Part shown: piece by piece, positions 23,441 through 32,069 of the stretch
Layout: every line of letters begins with the position of its first letter
How positions within the stretch are numbered: the stretch's first letter is position 1
Made by a program: the position numbers and the translations under genes
Assembly (NCBI GenBank): GCA_902749685.1
Contig: CACVKW010001176.1
Span: 1 to 39,693, forward strand
Direction of reading: 5' to 3'
Origin: Olavius sp. associated proteobacterium Delta 1
GTDB lineage: Bacteria > Desulfobacterota > Desulfobacteria > Desulfobacterales > JAFDCJ01
Length of the DNA stretch: 39,693 nucleotides
The notes under the pieces: generated by a model
Database searches by the model: none
What the model was told of the DNA's origin: nothing
The model's input: the letters and a program-made list of their open reading frames with translations, nothing else

Positions 23441-24856
23441 TTAGGCGTCAATCTGCGGCCACTTGCGAATATCGACGAATTTGCCGGCAATTGCAGCGGC
23501 GGCGGCCATTTCCGGACTGACCAGGTGCGTGCGACCGCCCTTGCCCTGGCGGCCCTCGAAGTTCCGGTTGGATGTCGAAGCACTGCGCTGTTGCGGCAGA
23601 AGCTGGTCCGGATTCATTCCCAGACACATGCTGCATCCGGCATAGCGCCATTCAGCACCGGCCGCTTGGAAGATGTTGTGCAAACCTTCGGCTTCAGCCT
23701 GCAGGCGAACCTGCTGCGAGCCCGGCACCACCAGAACCTGAACGTTGTCGGCCTTTTTGCGGTCTTTCATAATGTCGGCCGCCAGCCGCAGGTCTTCTAT
23801 GCGGGAATTGGTGCAGCTGCCGATAAAAACGACATCGACGGCGACATCGGTCAGCCGGGTGCCGGATTCAAGCCCCATATACTGCAGGGCGTTTTCCACA
23901 TCGGCGCGGCTGTAGCCGCCGGCTGAATCCGGCCCCGGAATCGGTTGATCGATATCGATTACCATGCCGGGGTTGGTTCCCCAGGTGACCTGGGGTTTTA
24001 TACTGGCGGCATCAATCACCAGGGAGCGGTCAAATTCGGCGTCCTCATCACTTGGCAGGCTCTTCCAGAAGGCCATGGCACGTTCCAGGTCTGCGCCCTT
24101 TGGCGCAAAGCGCCGTTTGCGGCCGGTGATGTATTCAATCGTCGTCTCATCAGGGGCGATCATCCCCGCTCGTGCGCCGGCTTCTATGCTCATATTGCAG
24201 ATGGACATACGGGCCTCCATCGACAGACTGCGCACCGCCTCGCCGCTGTATTCCAGCACATGTCCGGCTCCGCCGGCCGTACCCATCGTGCCGATCATTT
24301 TCAACACCATATCCTTGGAGAAAATGTGGGGAGCCAGCCGGCCGGTAAATTCCACTTTGTAAGTACGCGGTTTGCGCTGCACCAGGGTCTGAGTGACCAG
24401 CACGTGCTCCACCTCGGAAGTACCGATGCCGAATGCCAGAGCACCAAAAGCGCCGTGGGTCGACGTGTGGGAGTCGCCGCAGACAATCGTCAGACCCGGC
24501 AGGGTCAGTCCCATCTCCGGTCCGATGATATGGACAATCCCCTGGTGATCGTGGCCAAGGTCGTACAGGGTGACATCATACGCCTCACAGTTGTTCCGTA
24601 AGGCTTCCACCTGGGCCTTTGAAATCGGGTCTTTAATGTCCATTCGATCTTCGGTGGTCGGGACATTGTGGTCCATGGTAGAAAAAGTCAACTCGGGACG
24701 GCGGATTTTGCGCCCTGCGTTTCGCATGCCCTCAAATGCCTGGGGACTGGTGACTTCGTGAACCAGGTGACGATCGATATACAGCAGTGCCGAACCATCG
24801 GGCATTGCGCGCACCACGTGGGGTGCCCATATTTTTTCAAACAGTGTTTTTCCCAT
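23441..24856 (-). CDS. leuC: 3-isopropylmalate dehydratase, large subunit
   Basis: The 471-residue catalytic subunit of isopropylmalate isomerase carries a 4Fe-4S cluster. The three cluster cysteines are expected in GSCTNSRIEDL (about 347) and CSMCLGMN (about 407 and 410). STMDHNVPT near residue 60 and CGDSHTSTHGAFGALAFG near 130 complete the aconitase-family pattern. Length is that of the bacterial (E. coli-like) type rather than the shorter archaeal type. It is the first gene of leuC-leuD, divergent from ilvBN across a 711-base region. leuA and leuB are not in the window. Confidence 0.97.
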   Translation of the reverse strand: MGKTLFEKIWAPHVVRAMPDGSALLYIDRHLVHEVTSPQAFEGMRNAGRKIRRPELTFSTMDHNVPTTEDRMDIKDPISKAQVEALRNNCEAYDVTLYDLGHDHQGIVHIIGPEMGLTLPGLTIVCGDSHTSTHGAFGALAFGIGTSEVEHVLVTQTLVQRKPRTYKVEFTGRLAPHIFSKDMVLKMIGTMGTAGGAGHVLEYSGEAVRSLSMEARMSICNMSIEAGARAGMIAPDETTIEYITGRKRRFAPKGADLERAMAFWKSLPSDEDAEFDRSLVIDAASIKPQVTWGTNPGMVIDIDQPIPGPDSAGGYSRADVENALQYMGLESGTRLTDVAVDVVFIGSCTNSRIEDLRLAADIMKDRKKADNVQVLVVPGSQQVRLQAEAEGLHNIFQAAGAEWRYAGCSMCLGMNPDQLLPQQRSASTSNRNFEGRQGKGGRTHLVSPEMAAAAAIAGKFVDIRKWPQIDA

Positions 24857-24949
24857 AATTGCTTCTCTTCAATCTTCCCGTACACTGCTGGCCCAAAGGT
24901 CGCGCCCACGGGATGGTTTATAGGTTGTTGTTGGATTGCCGGTTAGTGT

Positions 24950-25118
24950 CCTTAGGGTTCACGCAGAAATAGATTCACCATTTTGGATGTTGCGGCGCCC
25001 GGCCGGCAAGGCGCGGAAGCACAGGAATCCGCCGCGGCGGATTCCGAGCTTCCGCAACGCCGCCGGACAAGATGGATCGACGTCCAACAGGTGAAGTTCT
25101 TTTTGAGTGAGCCCTTAG
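24950..25118. repeat. 169-bp imperfect palindrome between leuC and ilvB
   Basis: The centre GGAATCCGCCG/CGGCGGATTCC (25024-25045) is a perfect 22-base palindrome. It is flanked by GCGGAAGC/GCTTCCGC. The outer arms match imperfectly (CTTAGGGTTCAC...TTCACC against GGTGAA...GAGTGAGCCCTTAG), reaching 24950 and 25118 at equal distance from the centre. It could fold as one long hairpin and looks like a small non-autonomous palindromic element. Confidence 0.75.
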
Positions 25119-25567
25119 TACCTGGCCTGCGACGAGCTTAGTCGTGTCGATTTTTTATATTCAAAGACGCCACATCGATTTAGCTAAACGGTGCCACTTT
25201 TTTAGTTTATTTGTGGGGCGCAACACGCTGATCTTCGATTACCCGGCGGCAACCCGAAAATTCCAATACCCAGTAATATGGCAAAAAGAACTGTCCGCGT
25301 CAAGTAATCGGTAACAATTGTGAAGATATTTTGCACCGCTTAAAGGTGCAGGGTTTAAAGCTCAGAGGTTCATCTTTCAGGGATGGCGTGCAACCCACAC
25401 TTTAAACTATTTACAATAAAAAATTAAAACCCCTGGCCCATGGGGGTAGAAAGTAGAAAAAAAAAGGTTATATTAATCTTTATGCATCAACACAGATAAA
25501 ACGACTCAGTTTCTACACCGGCCTGATTAACAGCGGGGGGAGCCAAAAGAAAGGAAGAAGAAAGAAA
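25119..25567. other. ilvB upstream region
   Basis: About 450 bases before ilvB. It contains a small hairpin GCACC-GCTTAAA-GGTGC (25335-25351) and the terminator-like hairpin at 25430-25446. I found no leader peptide rich in Leu/Ile/Val codons, no T-box-like element I could defend and no clear sigma-70 promoter. The ribosome site for ilvB is AGGAAG about 11 bases from its ATG. Confidence 0.4.
25430..25446 (-). terminator. Terminator-like hairpin on the minus strand
   Basis: Read on the minus strand, CCCC-ATGGGCCA-GGGG is followed by TTTTAATTTTTT. It would end minus-strand transcripts coming from the ilvB side before they reach leuC. No gene upstream on that strand requires it, so its role is unclear. 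Confidence 0.35.
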
Positions 25568-27301
25568 ATGAAGGGAAAAGAATTAGCCTTAAAAGCTTTG
25601 CTGGATAAAGGCGTTAAATATATTTTCGGATATACCGGTGGTGCCATCATGCCGATTTTTGACGAAATGGAGAAACAACAAGTATTTTCATTTATTATGT
25701 CGCGGCATGAACAGGGCGCCGTGTTCATGGCCCAGGGAATATCGCGTGCCTCGATTTCTACTTCCAATCCCCGGGTCGGCGTTTGTATGGCGACATCGGG
25801 CCCCGGAGCCATGAACCTTGTCACCGGAATTGCGGATGCCATGATGGATTCCGTCCCGGTACTGTCAATTACCGGGCAGGTTCCATCCGGAGTCATTGCT
25901 ACGGACGCCTTTCAGGAAAGTGACGTTGTCGGTGTCATGATGCCGTTGACCAAACAGACCTATATGCCCCTTTCCGTAAACGATATCGAAGAAACGATTC
26001 ATGAAGCCATGTATGTGGCCGCCACCGGCCGGGGCGGGCCGGTGGTCGTCGATATCCCCAAGGATATTCAAAATGATGATACCGACGCCGACTATCATTT
26101 CGATCCCGATACCTACGAACCGGACCTGCCGGGATTTTTCTACTCACCCGTGCCGGACCGCGAACTTATCCGGAAGGCGGTGGGATTGATCAACCGCAGC
26201 GAACGGCCGATCATCCTGTGCGGTCACGGGGTCATCAACAGCAACGCCGGCCCAAACCTGACTATATTCGCCGAAAAAGCTCATATTCCCATTGCTTTCA
26301 CGCTGCATGGTCTATCGGCCCTGCCGGTTGATCATCCATTGAGTCTCGGCATGGTCGGGATGCACGGCACCGTCGAAGCGAATCGGGCACTGCTGAATTG
26401 CGACCTGATTATCTCCTTTGGAATGCGTTTTGACGACCGGGTGACGGGCAATCTGGAGACCTTTGGCGTTGATGCGGAAGTCATCCATGTTGAAATCGAT
26501 CCATCGGAAATCGATAAAAATGTCAAAACCTCGGTCGCCATCAACGCCGATGTCAATCAGGCCCTTACCCTGCTGGCGAAAGATCCTGAGCTGATTGCCA
26601 AACCCAGACGGCTGTGGTTTGATAACATAGACAGCTATCGCGCCGAAATTGCAGATGAAATAAACAGTGAGATTGAAAAAGGGATTGGCAAGGATGGTCA
26701 ACTGCTGATGAAGACCATCGTCAAAAAACTGTCCGATGTGACCCGGGGCACAGACCTGATCGTCTCAGACGTCGGGCAGCACCAGATGATTTTGGCCCGG
26801 TTTTATAATTTCCAAACCACCAACAGCTGGTATAACTCAGGCGGTGCCGGCACCATGGGCTGCGCCCTGCCGATGGCCGTCGGTGTAAAATTGGCCCGAC
26901 CGGATGAGCGGGTGTGGTCCATCAGCGGTGATGGCGGCTTCCAGATGAATATTCAGGAGCTGGGCGCGATTATGGAGCACGAGATCGATATCAAGATTTT
27001 GCTGTTTAACAACGGTTATCTGGGAATGGTCAGACAGTGGCAAACCATGTTCTACGATGGCCGCTTTGCCGGCACCCCCATGAAAAACCCCGATTTCGGC
27101 GCGATTGCCGGCGCCTATAAAATACCGTATCAATGCGTGTCGCAACCCGATCAAATCGTCGCTGCCCTTGAAACGGCTGCGGAACACAAGGGGCCTTATA
27201 TGGTGGAATTTTTGTGTGATCCCAGCGAGATTGTGTTGCCGATGGTGCCGGCCGGCGGCGGCATTGCAGATATGATTGTGTCCATGAAAAAGAATGCTTA
27301 A
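25568..27301 (+). CDS. ilvB: Acetolactate synthase, catalytic subunit
   Basis: A thiamine-diphosphate enzyme joining two pyruvates (or pyruvate and 2-oxobutanoate) in valine, leucine and isoleucine synthesis. GYTGGAIMPIFD and the catalytic Glu48 in HEQGAVFMAQG form the PYR domain. The central FAD-binding region follows, and GDGGFQMNIQELG near residue 454 plus NNGYLGMVRQWQ form the ThDP/Mg site. At 577 residues it is the anabolic IlvB/IlvI type. It is followed by ilvN after 147 bases that include a heptad array. The threonine deaminase at 2942 could feed 2-oxobutanoate to it, but it is far away and not co-transcribed. Confidence 0.95.
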   Translation: MKGKELALKALLDKGVKYIFGYTGGAIMPIFDEMEKQQVFSFIMSRHEQGAVFMAQGISRASISTSNPRVGVCMATSGPGAMNLVTGIADAMMDSVPVLSITGQVPSGVIATDAFQESDVVGVMMPLTKQTYMPLSVNDIEETIHEAMYVAATGRGGPVVVDIPKDIQNDDTDADYHFDPDTYEPDLPGFFYSPVPDRELIRKAVGLINRSERPIILCGHGVINSNAGPNLTIFAEKAHIPIAFTLHGLSALPVDHPLSLGMVGMHGTVEANRALLNCDLIISFGMRFDDRVTGNLETFGVDAEVIHVEIDPSEIDKNVKTSVAINADVNQALTLLAKDPELIAKPRRLWFDNIDSYRAEIADEINSEIEKGIGKDGQLLMKTIVKKLSDVTRGTDLIVSDVGQHQMILARFYNFQTTNSWYNSGGAGTMGCALPMAVGVKLARPDERVWSISGDGGFQMNIQELGAIMEHEIDIKILLFNNGYLGMVRQWQTMFYDGRFAGTPMKNPDFGAIAGAYKIPYQCVSQPDQIVAALETAAEHKGPYMVEFLCDPSEIVLPMVPAGGGIADMIVSMKKNA

Positions 27302-27323
27302 CCCTAGCCCGGATGTACCAGGG

Positions 27324-27365
27324 AAATGCCTAAGGTGCCTAAAATGAGCTAAAATGCCTAAAATT
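27324..27365. repeat. Heptad array inside the ilvB-ilvN spacer
   Basis: AAATGCC, TAAGGTG, CCTAAAA, TGAGCTA, AAATGCC and TAAAATT run in 7-base phase within the putative ilvBN mRNA, between two genes usually tightly linked. Confidence 0.8.
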
Positions 27366-27448
27366 ATGGTGTCGCTGCGCTTCGTCGTTTTATATTTTGC
27401 ACAGTAAGCACACACTCAATATTTAATACTCGAATACGGAAGGAATCT

Positions 27449-27937
27449 ATGACATCCACAAATAAGATGAAACGGCGGGCGATCCTGGCTTTCATGCAAA
27501 ATCGCCCCGGGGTTCTCAACAAGATATCTATGTTGGTCCGCCGCAAAATGTACAATGTCGAAACGATCACGGTCTGCACCACACCGCAGCCAGGCATCAG
27601 CCGCATGACCCTTACTCTATATGAAGACAGCGACGACAAGATGACCCAGGTGGTGCGGCAGATCGAAAAGGTGACGGAAGTGATCTCCGCCAAGGAGCTT
27701 GACATCGACCAGAGTTTCTGGCGCGAAGTGGCGATCGTTAAATTTGAGGCCGATAGTGACCGAATGGAACAACTCTTCGACCAATATCGGATCGAGATGC
27801 TCGATCATCAAAACCACGAAGTTTTCATTGTGCAACTGGCCGGGACATCCAAAATGATCGATGATTTCCTGCTCGAGCTTGGCAATGATATTATTATCGA
27901 AGTGGCCCGTTCCGGCTTTACAGCCCTGGAAAAATAA
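27449..27937 (+). CDS. ilvN: Acetolactate synthase, regulatory subunit
   Basis: A 162-residue protein with an N-terminal ACT domain (RRAILAFMQNRPGVLNKISM) that binds valine in relatives and confers feedback inhibition, and a C-terminal ACT-like domain ending FLLELGNDIIIEVARSG. Length and order match IlvH/IlvN. It works as a partner of the preceding catalytic subunit. GGAAGGAATCT precedes ATG 27449 as a ribosome site. Confidence 0.94.
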   Translation: MTSTNKMKRRAILAFMQNRPGVLNKISMLVRRKMYNVETITVCTTPQPGISRMTLTLYEDSDDKMTQVVRQIEKVTEVISAKELDIDQSFWREVAIVKFEADSDRMEQLFDQYRIEMLDHQNHEVFIVQLAGTSKMIDDFLLELGNDIIIEVARSGFTALEK

Positions 27938-28061
27938 GTGTGCAGTGATAATGTAGCGGCAATTCGCCTGCCTCGTCAGCCTGGCTCAAGGGCGGATTTG
28001 AGCTCACGAGACCAGCCTGGCATGCCAAGGCCCGGCTGCTTTTCGTGTCCAATATGCCGGT

Positions 28062-28634
28062 TTATGCCGTGAAATTGGTTAAGGTAGTGTGAATGGCGCT
28101 GCAAAGCATTAGAACTTTATTGATGTCATCTCTTAAACCCCGGCTGATTTCGAGCTGCGCCCCCCTGCCTGATGCACCACGGTTGCAGATATTATCCGGG
28201 TTTACCCCCGGGTATTTGAAATTCCGGTTCGCAACTGCGATCCCGACCGCTTTTAATTCTTTAACGATGGCCCCCATCAGTTTCCCATCCCGCCCGCCCG
28301 GATAAACGAGGGCCTTGTCTTCAGTGCAGGCGTGAACGGCCACCACGGTTTGGGAGCGTGCTAACAGCTTAAGGGCTTGCGGCTCATCAAAATTGTGACT
28401 GGTTATGTGTAACCGTCTATTATGGTTTGGTTTAATTCCTTCAAAACAATAATAGTTAAATTGATCCCGGGCGATGCCGGCGGCTATGTAGGAGGTCTTG
28501 GGCTCAATTTTGCCGCCGTGGGGTGCGATAATGGTGGTGGGAGATCCGATGTCGAAAATGGATATTTTGTAGTCCTCGTTTAATTTTTCAGTATTCTTTA
28601 GCTCGTTGAAATTGTTGTAAGTATCTTTGACCAT
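28062..28634 (-). CDS. Poly-gamma-glutamate hydrolase family protein
   Basis: 190 residues resembling the phage/bacterial PGA hydrolases (PF05908), zinc-dependent enzymes related to carboxypeptidase-like folds that cut poly-gamma-glutamate. Metal and catalytic motifs are IIAPHGGKIEP, LHITSHNFDEP, VAVHAC and GRGAQLEISRGLR, in family order. No signal peptide, as in many relatives. ATG 28634 has GGCAGGAACC upstream; an open extension begins only with TTG. The neighbour downstream in transcription is on the other strand (ilvN), so it is likely monocistronic. No capsule synthesis gene is present. Confidence 0.83.
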   Translation of the reverse strand: MVKDTYNNFNELKNTEKLNEDYKISIFDIGSPTTIIAPHGGKIEPKTSYIAAGIARDQFNYYCFEGIKPNHNRRLHITSHNFDEPQALKLLARSQTVVAVHACTEDKALVYPGGRDGKLMGAIVKELKAVGIAVANRNFKYPGVNPDNICNRGASGRGAQLEISRGLRDDINKVLMLCSAIHTTLTNFTA

Positions 28635-28754
28635 GGTTCCTGCCTGAAAATTATTGGGATATGAAAACCTTTTTTCGTGCAAAATTCAGAACCCAACGAT
28701 TATATTCGTTTTGATTCCCTAAAACCACCATTCCATTATCCTCTCCGAGGCTTA

Positions 28755-28780
28755 GGTTCTGCGGGCCGCAGGCCAGAACC
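28755..28780. other. GC-rich hairpin
   Basis: GGTTCT...AGAACC arms with inner GGCC/GGCC form a hairpin between the peptidase and hydrolase genes. No T-run follows on either strand, so it is not a clear terminator. Confidence 0.35.
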
Positions 28781-28866
28781 CATGATTCCAATATAACAGA
28801 GTCCCAGCTTTCCAATCGCACGACCTGGAGGCTCGCGACAAGTTGGAGCGAAGCTCCTGGACTGTG

Positions 28867-29520
28867 TTAACCTTGCCGCAGCGGGGCAGGGAAATCCTCC
28901 AACACCTGGTAGGGCCGATCAAGCACAAGCAGCGGGTCCAGCAGCGTCAACAAATCCCAGGAGCCGATCGTCTTCCAGTCAAACCGCTCGTAGGAGATAA
29001 ATTTGCCTGTCACCCCCAGGGAGATGTGCAAATGCGGCTGGATGCCTGATTTTGATCGGCTTGAGTCGGCGATGGTTGCCAGTATTCCGCCTTTTTTTAC
29101 GGATTTGCCAAGTTGAAGATTATCCGGCGGATTGATGTGGCCGTAAATCGAGCAAAACCCGAGACTGTCACTGTCATCGTATTGATGTTCGACAATCACC
29201 GACTTGCCGAGGAAATCATTGACAATGGCGACGATTACGCCGTCATAGAGTACCGGGATCCGGGTATTATCATCAAGACAGTGTATCCGTCCGTCTTGAT
29301 CCCTGTACAAACAAAGATCCAATCCCTCGTGAGGTGTATTACGCTTGCCCCGGTCACCCCACCATTTGTTTGGTGAATGGAACAGCATACCCGGGTGGAA
29401 CAGCCAGCTATCAAAGCCGTCCTGAATCCGATCGTTTTCCCTGATGAGATATTCAGTGAAACGTGTTTGGGCTGGAGACTGAATTTGTGAAAAGCCAGAT
29501 GTCTGCTCGTTTGAACCCAT
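28867..29520 (-). CDS. M23 family (LytM-type) metallopeptidase
   Basis: A 217-residue protein with a LytM zinc site: His64 and Asp68 in HEGLDL, His128 region YGHIN, and HLHISLG (His163, His165). Family members cut peptidoglycan cross-bridges or, if degenerate, regulate amidases. All expected zinc and catalytic residues are visible. There is no signal peptide or transmembrane helix from ATG 29520, which is odd for a cell-wall enzyme and suggests another substrate or a different export route. It lies 24 bases downstream of the aldo/keto reductase gene. Confidence 0.85.
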   Translation of the reverse strand: MGSNEQTSGFSQIQSPAQTRFTEYLIRENDRIQDGFDSWLFHPGMLFHSPNKWWGDRGKRNTPHEGLDLCLYRDQDGRIHCLDDNTRIPVLYDGVIVAIVNDFLGKSVIVEHQYDDSDSLGFCSIYGHINPPDNLQLGKSVKKGGILATIADSSRSKSGIQPHLHISLGVTGKFISYERFDWKTIGSWDLLTLLDPLLVLDRPYQVLEDFPAPLRQG

Positions 29521-29544
29521 GGCTACCTTTTCACCCGTGCAGCT

Positions 29545-30420
29545 TTAATTTAAGCCGCGGCGGCGTGGCACCCACTCGGTTGGATTTTGCCATTCAGTCG
29601 TTTTCCAGCGCATTTTCTCCGGTTGCACCAATGGGATGATATCCCTGAAAAAAGCCAGGCGCTCTTCGTCGGTTGGCGGGGTGAATGACTCTGCAATCGC
29701 CAGGTTTTGCTCCAACTGGGCCATTGTCTCCATGCCCACAATTACCGTGCTTAGCGGCAGACTGAAGGCATAGCGCAGGGAGCGCTCCACATCATGGGTT
29801 AAACTGCCCAGACCCAAGACTTTCATCCCAATTGTTGCAATGCCTTTGGCATTGGCAACCGGCAGAAACTCCTCGGCAAAACTGAGAATAAAATGATCCA
29901 ACGCCGAGACGGCGATAAGGGCACTATCGAAAGGAAACCGATCGAGCGCCTCCACCAGTATTTGCGGGTCGGTGTGGCAGCTGATACTGAGGTAACGCAC
30001 CAGCCCCTCTTCCCGGGCCTGGATTGCAGTTTCCAGTGCCCCGCCTTCACCCGTGAATTCGTCCAGTCTTGCATAATCCCATACATTATGCAGCCGCCAC
30101 TCATCCACATAGTCCGTCTGCAGCCGTTTCAGACTTGTCTCCAACTGTTGACGCGCGCCGTCCCTGGTGGGGTCCCAGGTCTTGGTGGCGAGCCACATTT
30201 CCGACCGCCGGTGTTTGGCCACTTTGCCCAGCCGGCTTTCGGCCTGCCCCTCGGAGTACATCCAGGCCGTGTCGAAGTAGCGGATACCCCGATCAATGGC
30301 GGTATTGACTATTTCAATTGCCTCTTCTTCGGTACATTGATGCTCGTCCACTATTCGCTGTCCACCAAAACTCAGAATCGGGAATTTTTCTCCGGTCTTG
30401 CCAAATTCTCGGGTTTCCAC
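29545..30420 (-). CDS. Aldo/keto reductase
   Basis: A 291-residue NADPH-dependent carbonyl reductase with the TIM-barrel tetrad Asp50, Tyr55, Lys80 and His111 (in FDTAWMYSEG, LATKTW and WRLHNVW). The start is GTG 30420 with the near-perfect AAGGAGG sequence. Cofactor-binding residues near VGMETMAQLEQNL fit the family. The substrate is unknown. It lies 15 bases from the YigZ gene, so a YigZ, reductase, peptidase operon is likely. Confidence 0.9.
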   Translation of the reverse strand: METREFGKTGEKFPILSFGGQRIVDEHQCTEEEAIEIVNTAIDRGIRYFDTAWMYSEGQAESRLGKVAKHRRSEMWLATKTWDPTRDGARQQLETSLKRLQTDYVDEWRLHNVWDYARLDEFTGEGGALETAIQAREEGLVRYLSISCHTDPQILVEALDRFPFDSALIAVSALDHFILSFAEEFLPVANAKGIATIGMKVLGLGSLTHDVERSLRYAFSLPLSTVIVGMETMAQLEQNLAIAESFTPPTDEERLAFFRDIIPLVQPEKMRWKTTEWQNPTEWVPRRRGLN

Positions 30421-30435
30421 TTTTACCCTCCTTAA

Positions 30436-31059
30436 TTAGTTTCCAATCAGAATATATTGGGCCTCACCCTTTGTTTGATCGCCGAGTTGCCGTTCCAACT
30501 CTATTCCCATGGTTACCGGAAATTCAACCAACAATACAGCGCAATCTTGATATGTCACATCTTTGATGGTTACCTGCATTTTTTCCAATAGCCGGCGAAT
30601 GCGGTCCTCATACGGGTATGGCAGGGTGATTTGAGCTGCAGCCAGGGCTACAAATTCTGCTAACGGCAGCGTTTGCAATGCCATTTGAACGGAGCTTGAA
30701 TAGGCCCGGACCAGGCCGCCCGTACCCAGCTTTATGCCGCCAAAGTAGCGGGTTACCACAACCACAATCTCACCGATTTTACGGTGCTGCAAAATACTGA
30801 GCATCGGCTTGCCGGCTGTGCCCTGGGGCTCGCCATCATCGCTCATTCCAATTTGCACGGTATCGAAGGGATTACCTGCAACGTAGGCCCAGCAGTGGTG
30901 ATTTGCATCAGGGTAGGTCGAACGAATCCTGCCGATAAACGCAATGGCCTGTTGTTTATCGGGTGCGCGCCCGATCGATGTGATAAACCGGCTGCGTTTT
31001 ATTTCCTGCTCGATGCTAATATTTCCGGCCGGAACCTGGAAAGCGTTATCCTGTGACAT
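30436..31059 (-). CDS. yigZ: YigZ / IMPACT family protein
   Basis: A 207-residue two-domain protein. The signature DDGEPQGTAGKPML near residue 75 and VVVTRYFGGIKLGTGGLVRAY near residue 100 define the IMPACT/UPF0029 family; the C-terminal half is the DUF1949-type domain. Eukaryotic IMPACT regulates GCN2, but the bacterial role is not established. ATG 31059. First gene of a likely operon with the aldo/keto reductase and M23 peptidase. Confidence 0.93.
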   Translation of the reverse strand: MSQDNAFQVPAGNISIEQEIKRSRFITSIGRAPDKQQAIAFIGRIRSTYPDANHHCWAYVAGNPFDTVQIGMSDDGEPQGTAGKPMLSILQHRKIGEIVVVVTRYFGGIKLGTGGLVRAYSSSVQMALQTLPLAEFVALAAAQITLPYPYEDRIRRLLEKMQVTIKDVTYQDCAVLLVEFPVTMGIELERQLGDQTKGEAQYILIGN

Positions 31060-31561
31060 ATACGTTTACTAAAGCTGGGGGTAAAACAAGATCCCTCAAA
31101 TATTTGTCGGTCATTGACTGCAGACGGGCTTCAACCTATTACTTCGTCCTGTCGCTGATTTGCAGCTATTCCGTGTTTGAGCCGGAGGACCGGTTTTAAG
31201 TTGCGATCGGGATGCTGCCACGAAACATACATTTGTTTCAGCCGCAGACCGCTGTATTAAGATTCGTGATCGGATTCTGCCCAATGCCTCTGGCTGATCT
31301 CGAATGACGATATCCAGCCCCTTCCGTTTAAAGTTGATATTTGTTTCATTTTGAATCAGAGCACGGCCGTCGTAACTGAAATCAACACCACGAGGCACCG
31401 CTTGCCTTGTTGAAGCATAAGTTCGTTGAAAAATAAAGCTAAATATATTTTCTACTTGTCCACAATGTCCAAGTAAAGGGAATTTGACTCCCCTTGCCGT
31501 CTACGATTTGACTGAGGTGCGAGTGGAAGTGATTGAGGGAGGGGGTAGGGGCGGGCGCCAT
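31060..31561. other. ~500-base spacer without a supported gene
   Basis: A minus-strand open frame starting at GTG 31398 runs to 31111, but it lacks a ribosome site and its 3' half is compositionally poor, so I do not call it. The left end of the spacer is a weak heptad array (31505-31555). Confidence 0.45.
31505..31555. repeat. Heptad-like array, purine-rich
   Basis: GATTTGA, CTGAGGT, GCGAGTG, GAAGTGA, TTGAGGG, AGGGGGT read in 7-base steps; the words are the complement type of those in 6214-6402. Confidence 0.4.
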
Positions 31562-32014
31562 TTAATCCTCGTAATCGAGTTTATCCGCCATGAGATCGAT
31601 TCTCTCGTTCGTCGCCTTGATATCCACCACAAGTCTTAAAATGGCCCATTGGCCTGCTGACTTTGAAGCCACAACGTAGATGGTACCGTTGCCTTCCGGT
31701 CCGGAAACCGGGATAGCCAGATCAGCATGCCCTGAAGAACCATTGACATTGATGTTTCCCATTACCAATAGTCCCTCTTCAATCGGGTAACCCAGCGCTT
31801 CCTGAACATAGGGATCGGCTTGTGTCATTGCAAGTGCTTCTTTATAGGCGTCCGATGATTTCATCATGCCAAATACGATCGTCACGATTAACACGATGAA
31901 GCCGGCAAAAAGAGCGACGCTCCCCAAAACTGTTGGGACGAACCATTTCCAGTTACGTTGCCACCAGGTGGTGGATTTTTTCATAGGTAACGGCGGGGGT
32001 GATTGGGTTTGCAT
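31562..32014 (-). CDS. Coa1-like single-TM protein
   Basis: About 150 residues. After a proline-rich cytoplasmic start, KKSTTWWQRNWKWFVPTVLG leads into one transmembrane helix, followed by an outer domain with MKSSDAYKEALAMTQ, ALGYPIEEG and AIPVSGPEGNGTIYVVA. This is the arrangement of the bacterial proteins annotated as cytochrome c oxidase assembly factor Coa1 (TIM21-like) family. No oxidase genes are in view, and the role in bacteria is unproven. ATG 32014 (GGGAGATAAT upstream) is preferred over an in-frame ATG at 32041. Confidence 0.75.
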   Translation of the reverse strand: MQTQSPPPLPMKKSTTWWQRNWKWFVPTVLGSVALFAGFIVLIVTIVFGMMKSSDAYKEALAMTQADPYVQEALGYPIEEGLLVMGNINVNGSSGHADLAIPVSGPEGNGTIYVVASKSAGQWAILRLVVDIKATNERIDLMADKLDYED

Positions 32015-32069
32015 ATTATCTCCCGGAGCTAATCTTTTCATCTCGTTGATTTGAGGTTCCGTTTTGGCG

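Noticed and set aside
25119..25567. Leader-peptide attenuator or T-box upstream of ilvB
   Set aside because: No short frame rich in branched-chain codons, no T-box core sequence and no plus-strand terminator before ilvB could be found.
31111..31398. 95-codon minus-strand frame in the 31060-31561 spacer
   Set aside because: It begins with GTG without a ribosome site, has no recognisable domain, and its second half is compositionally unlike protein.
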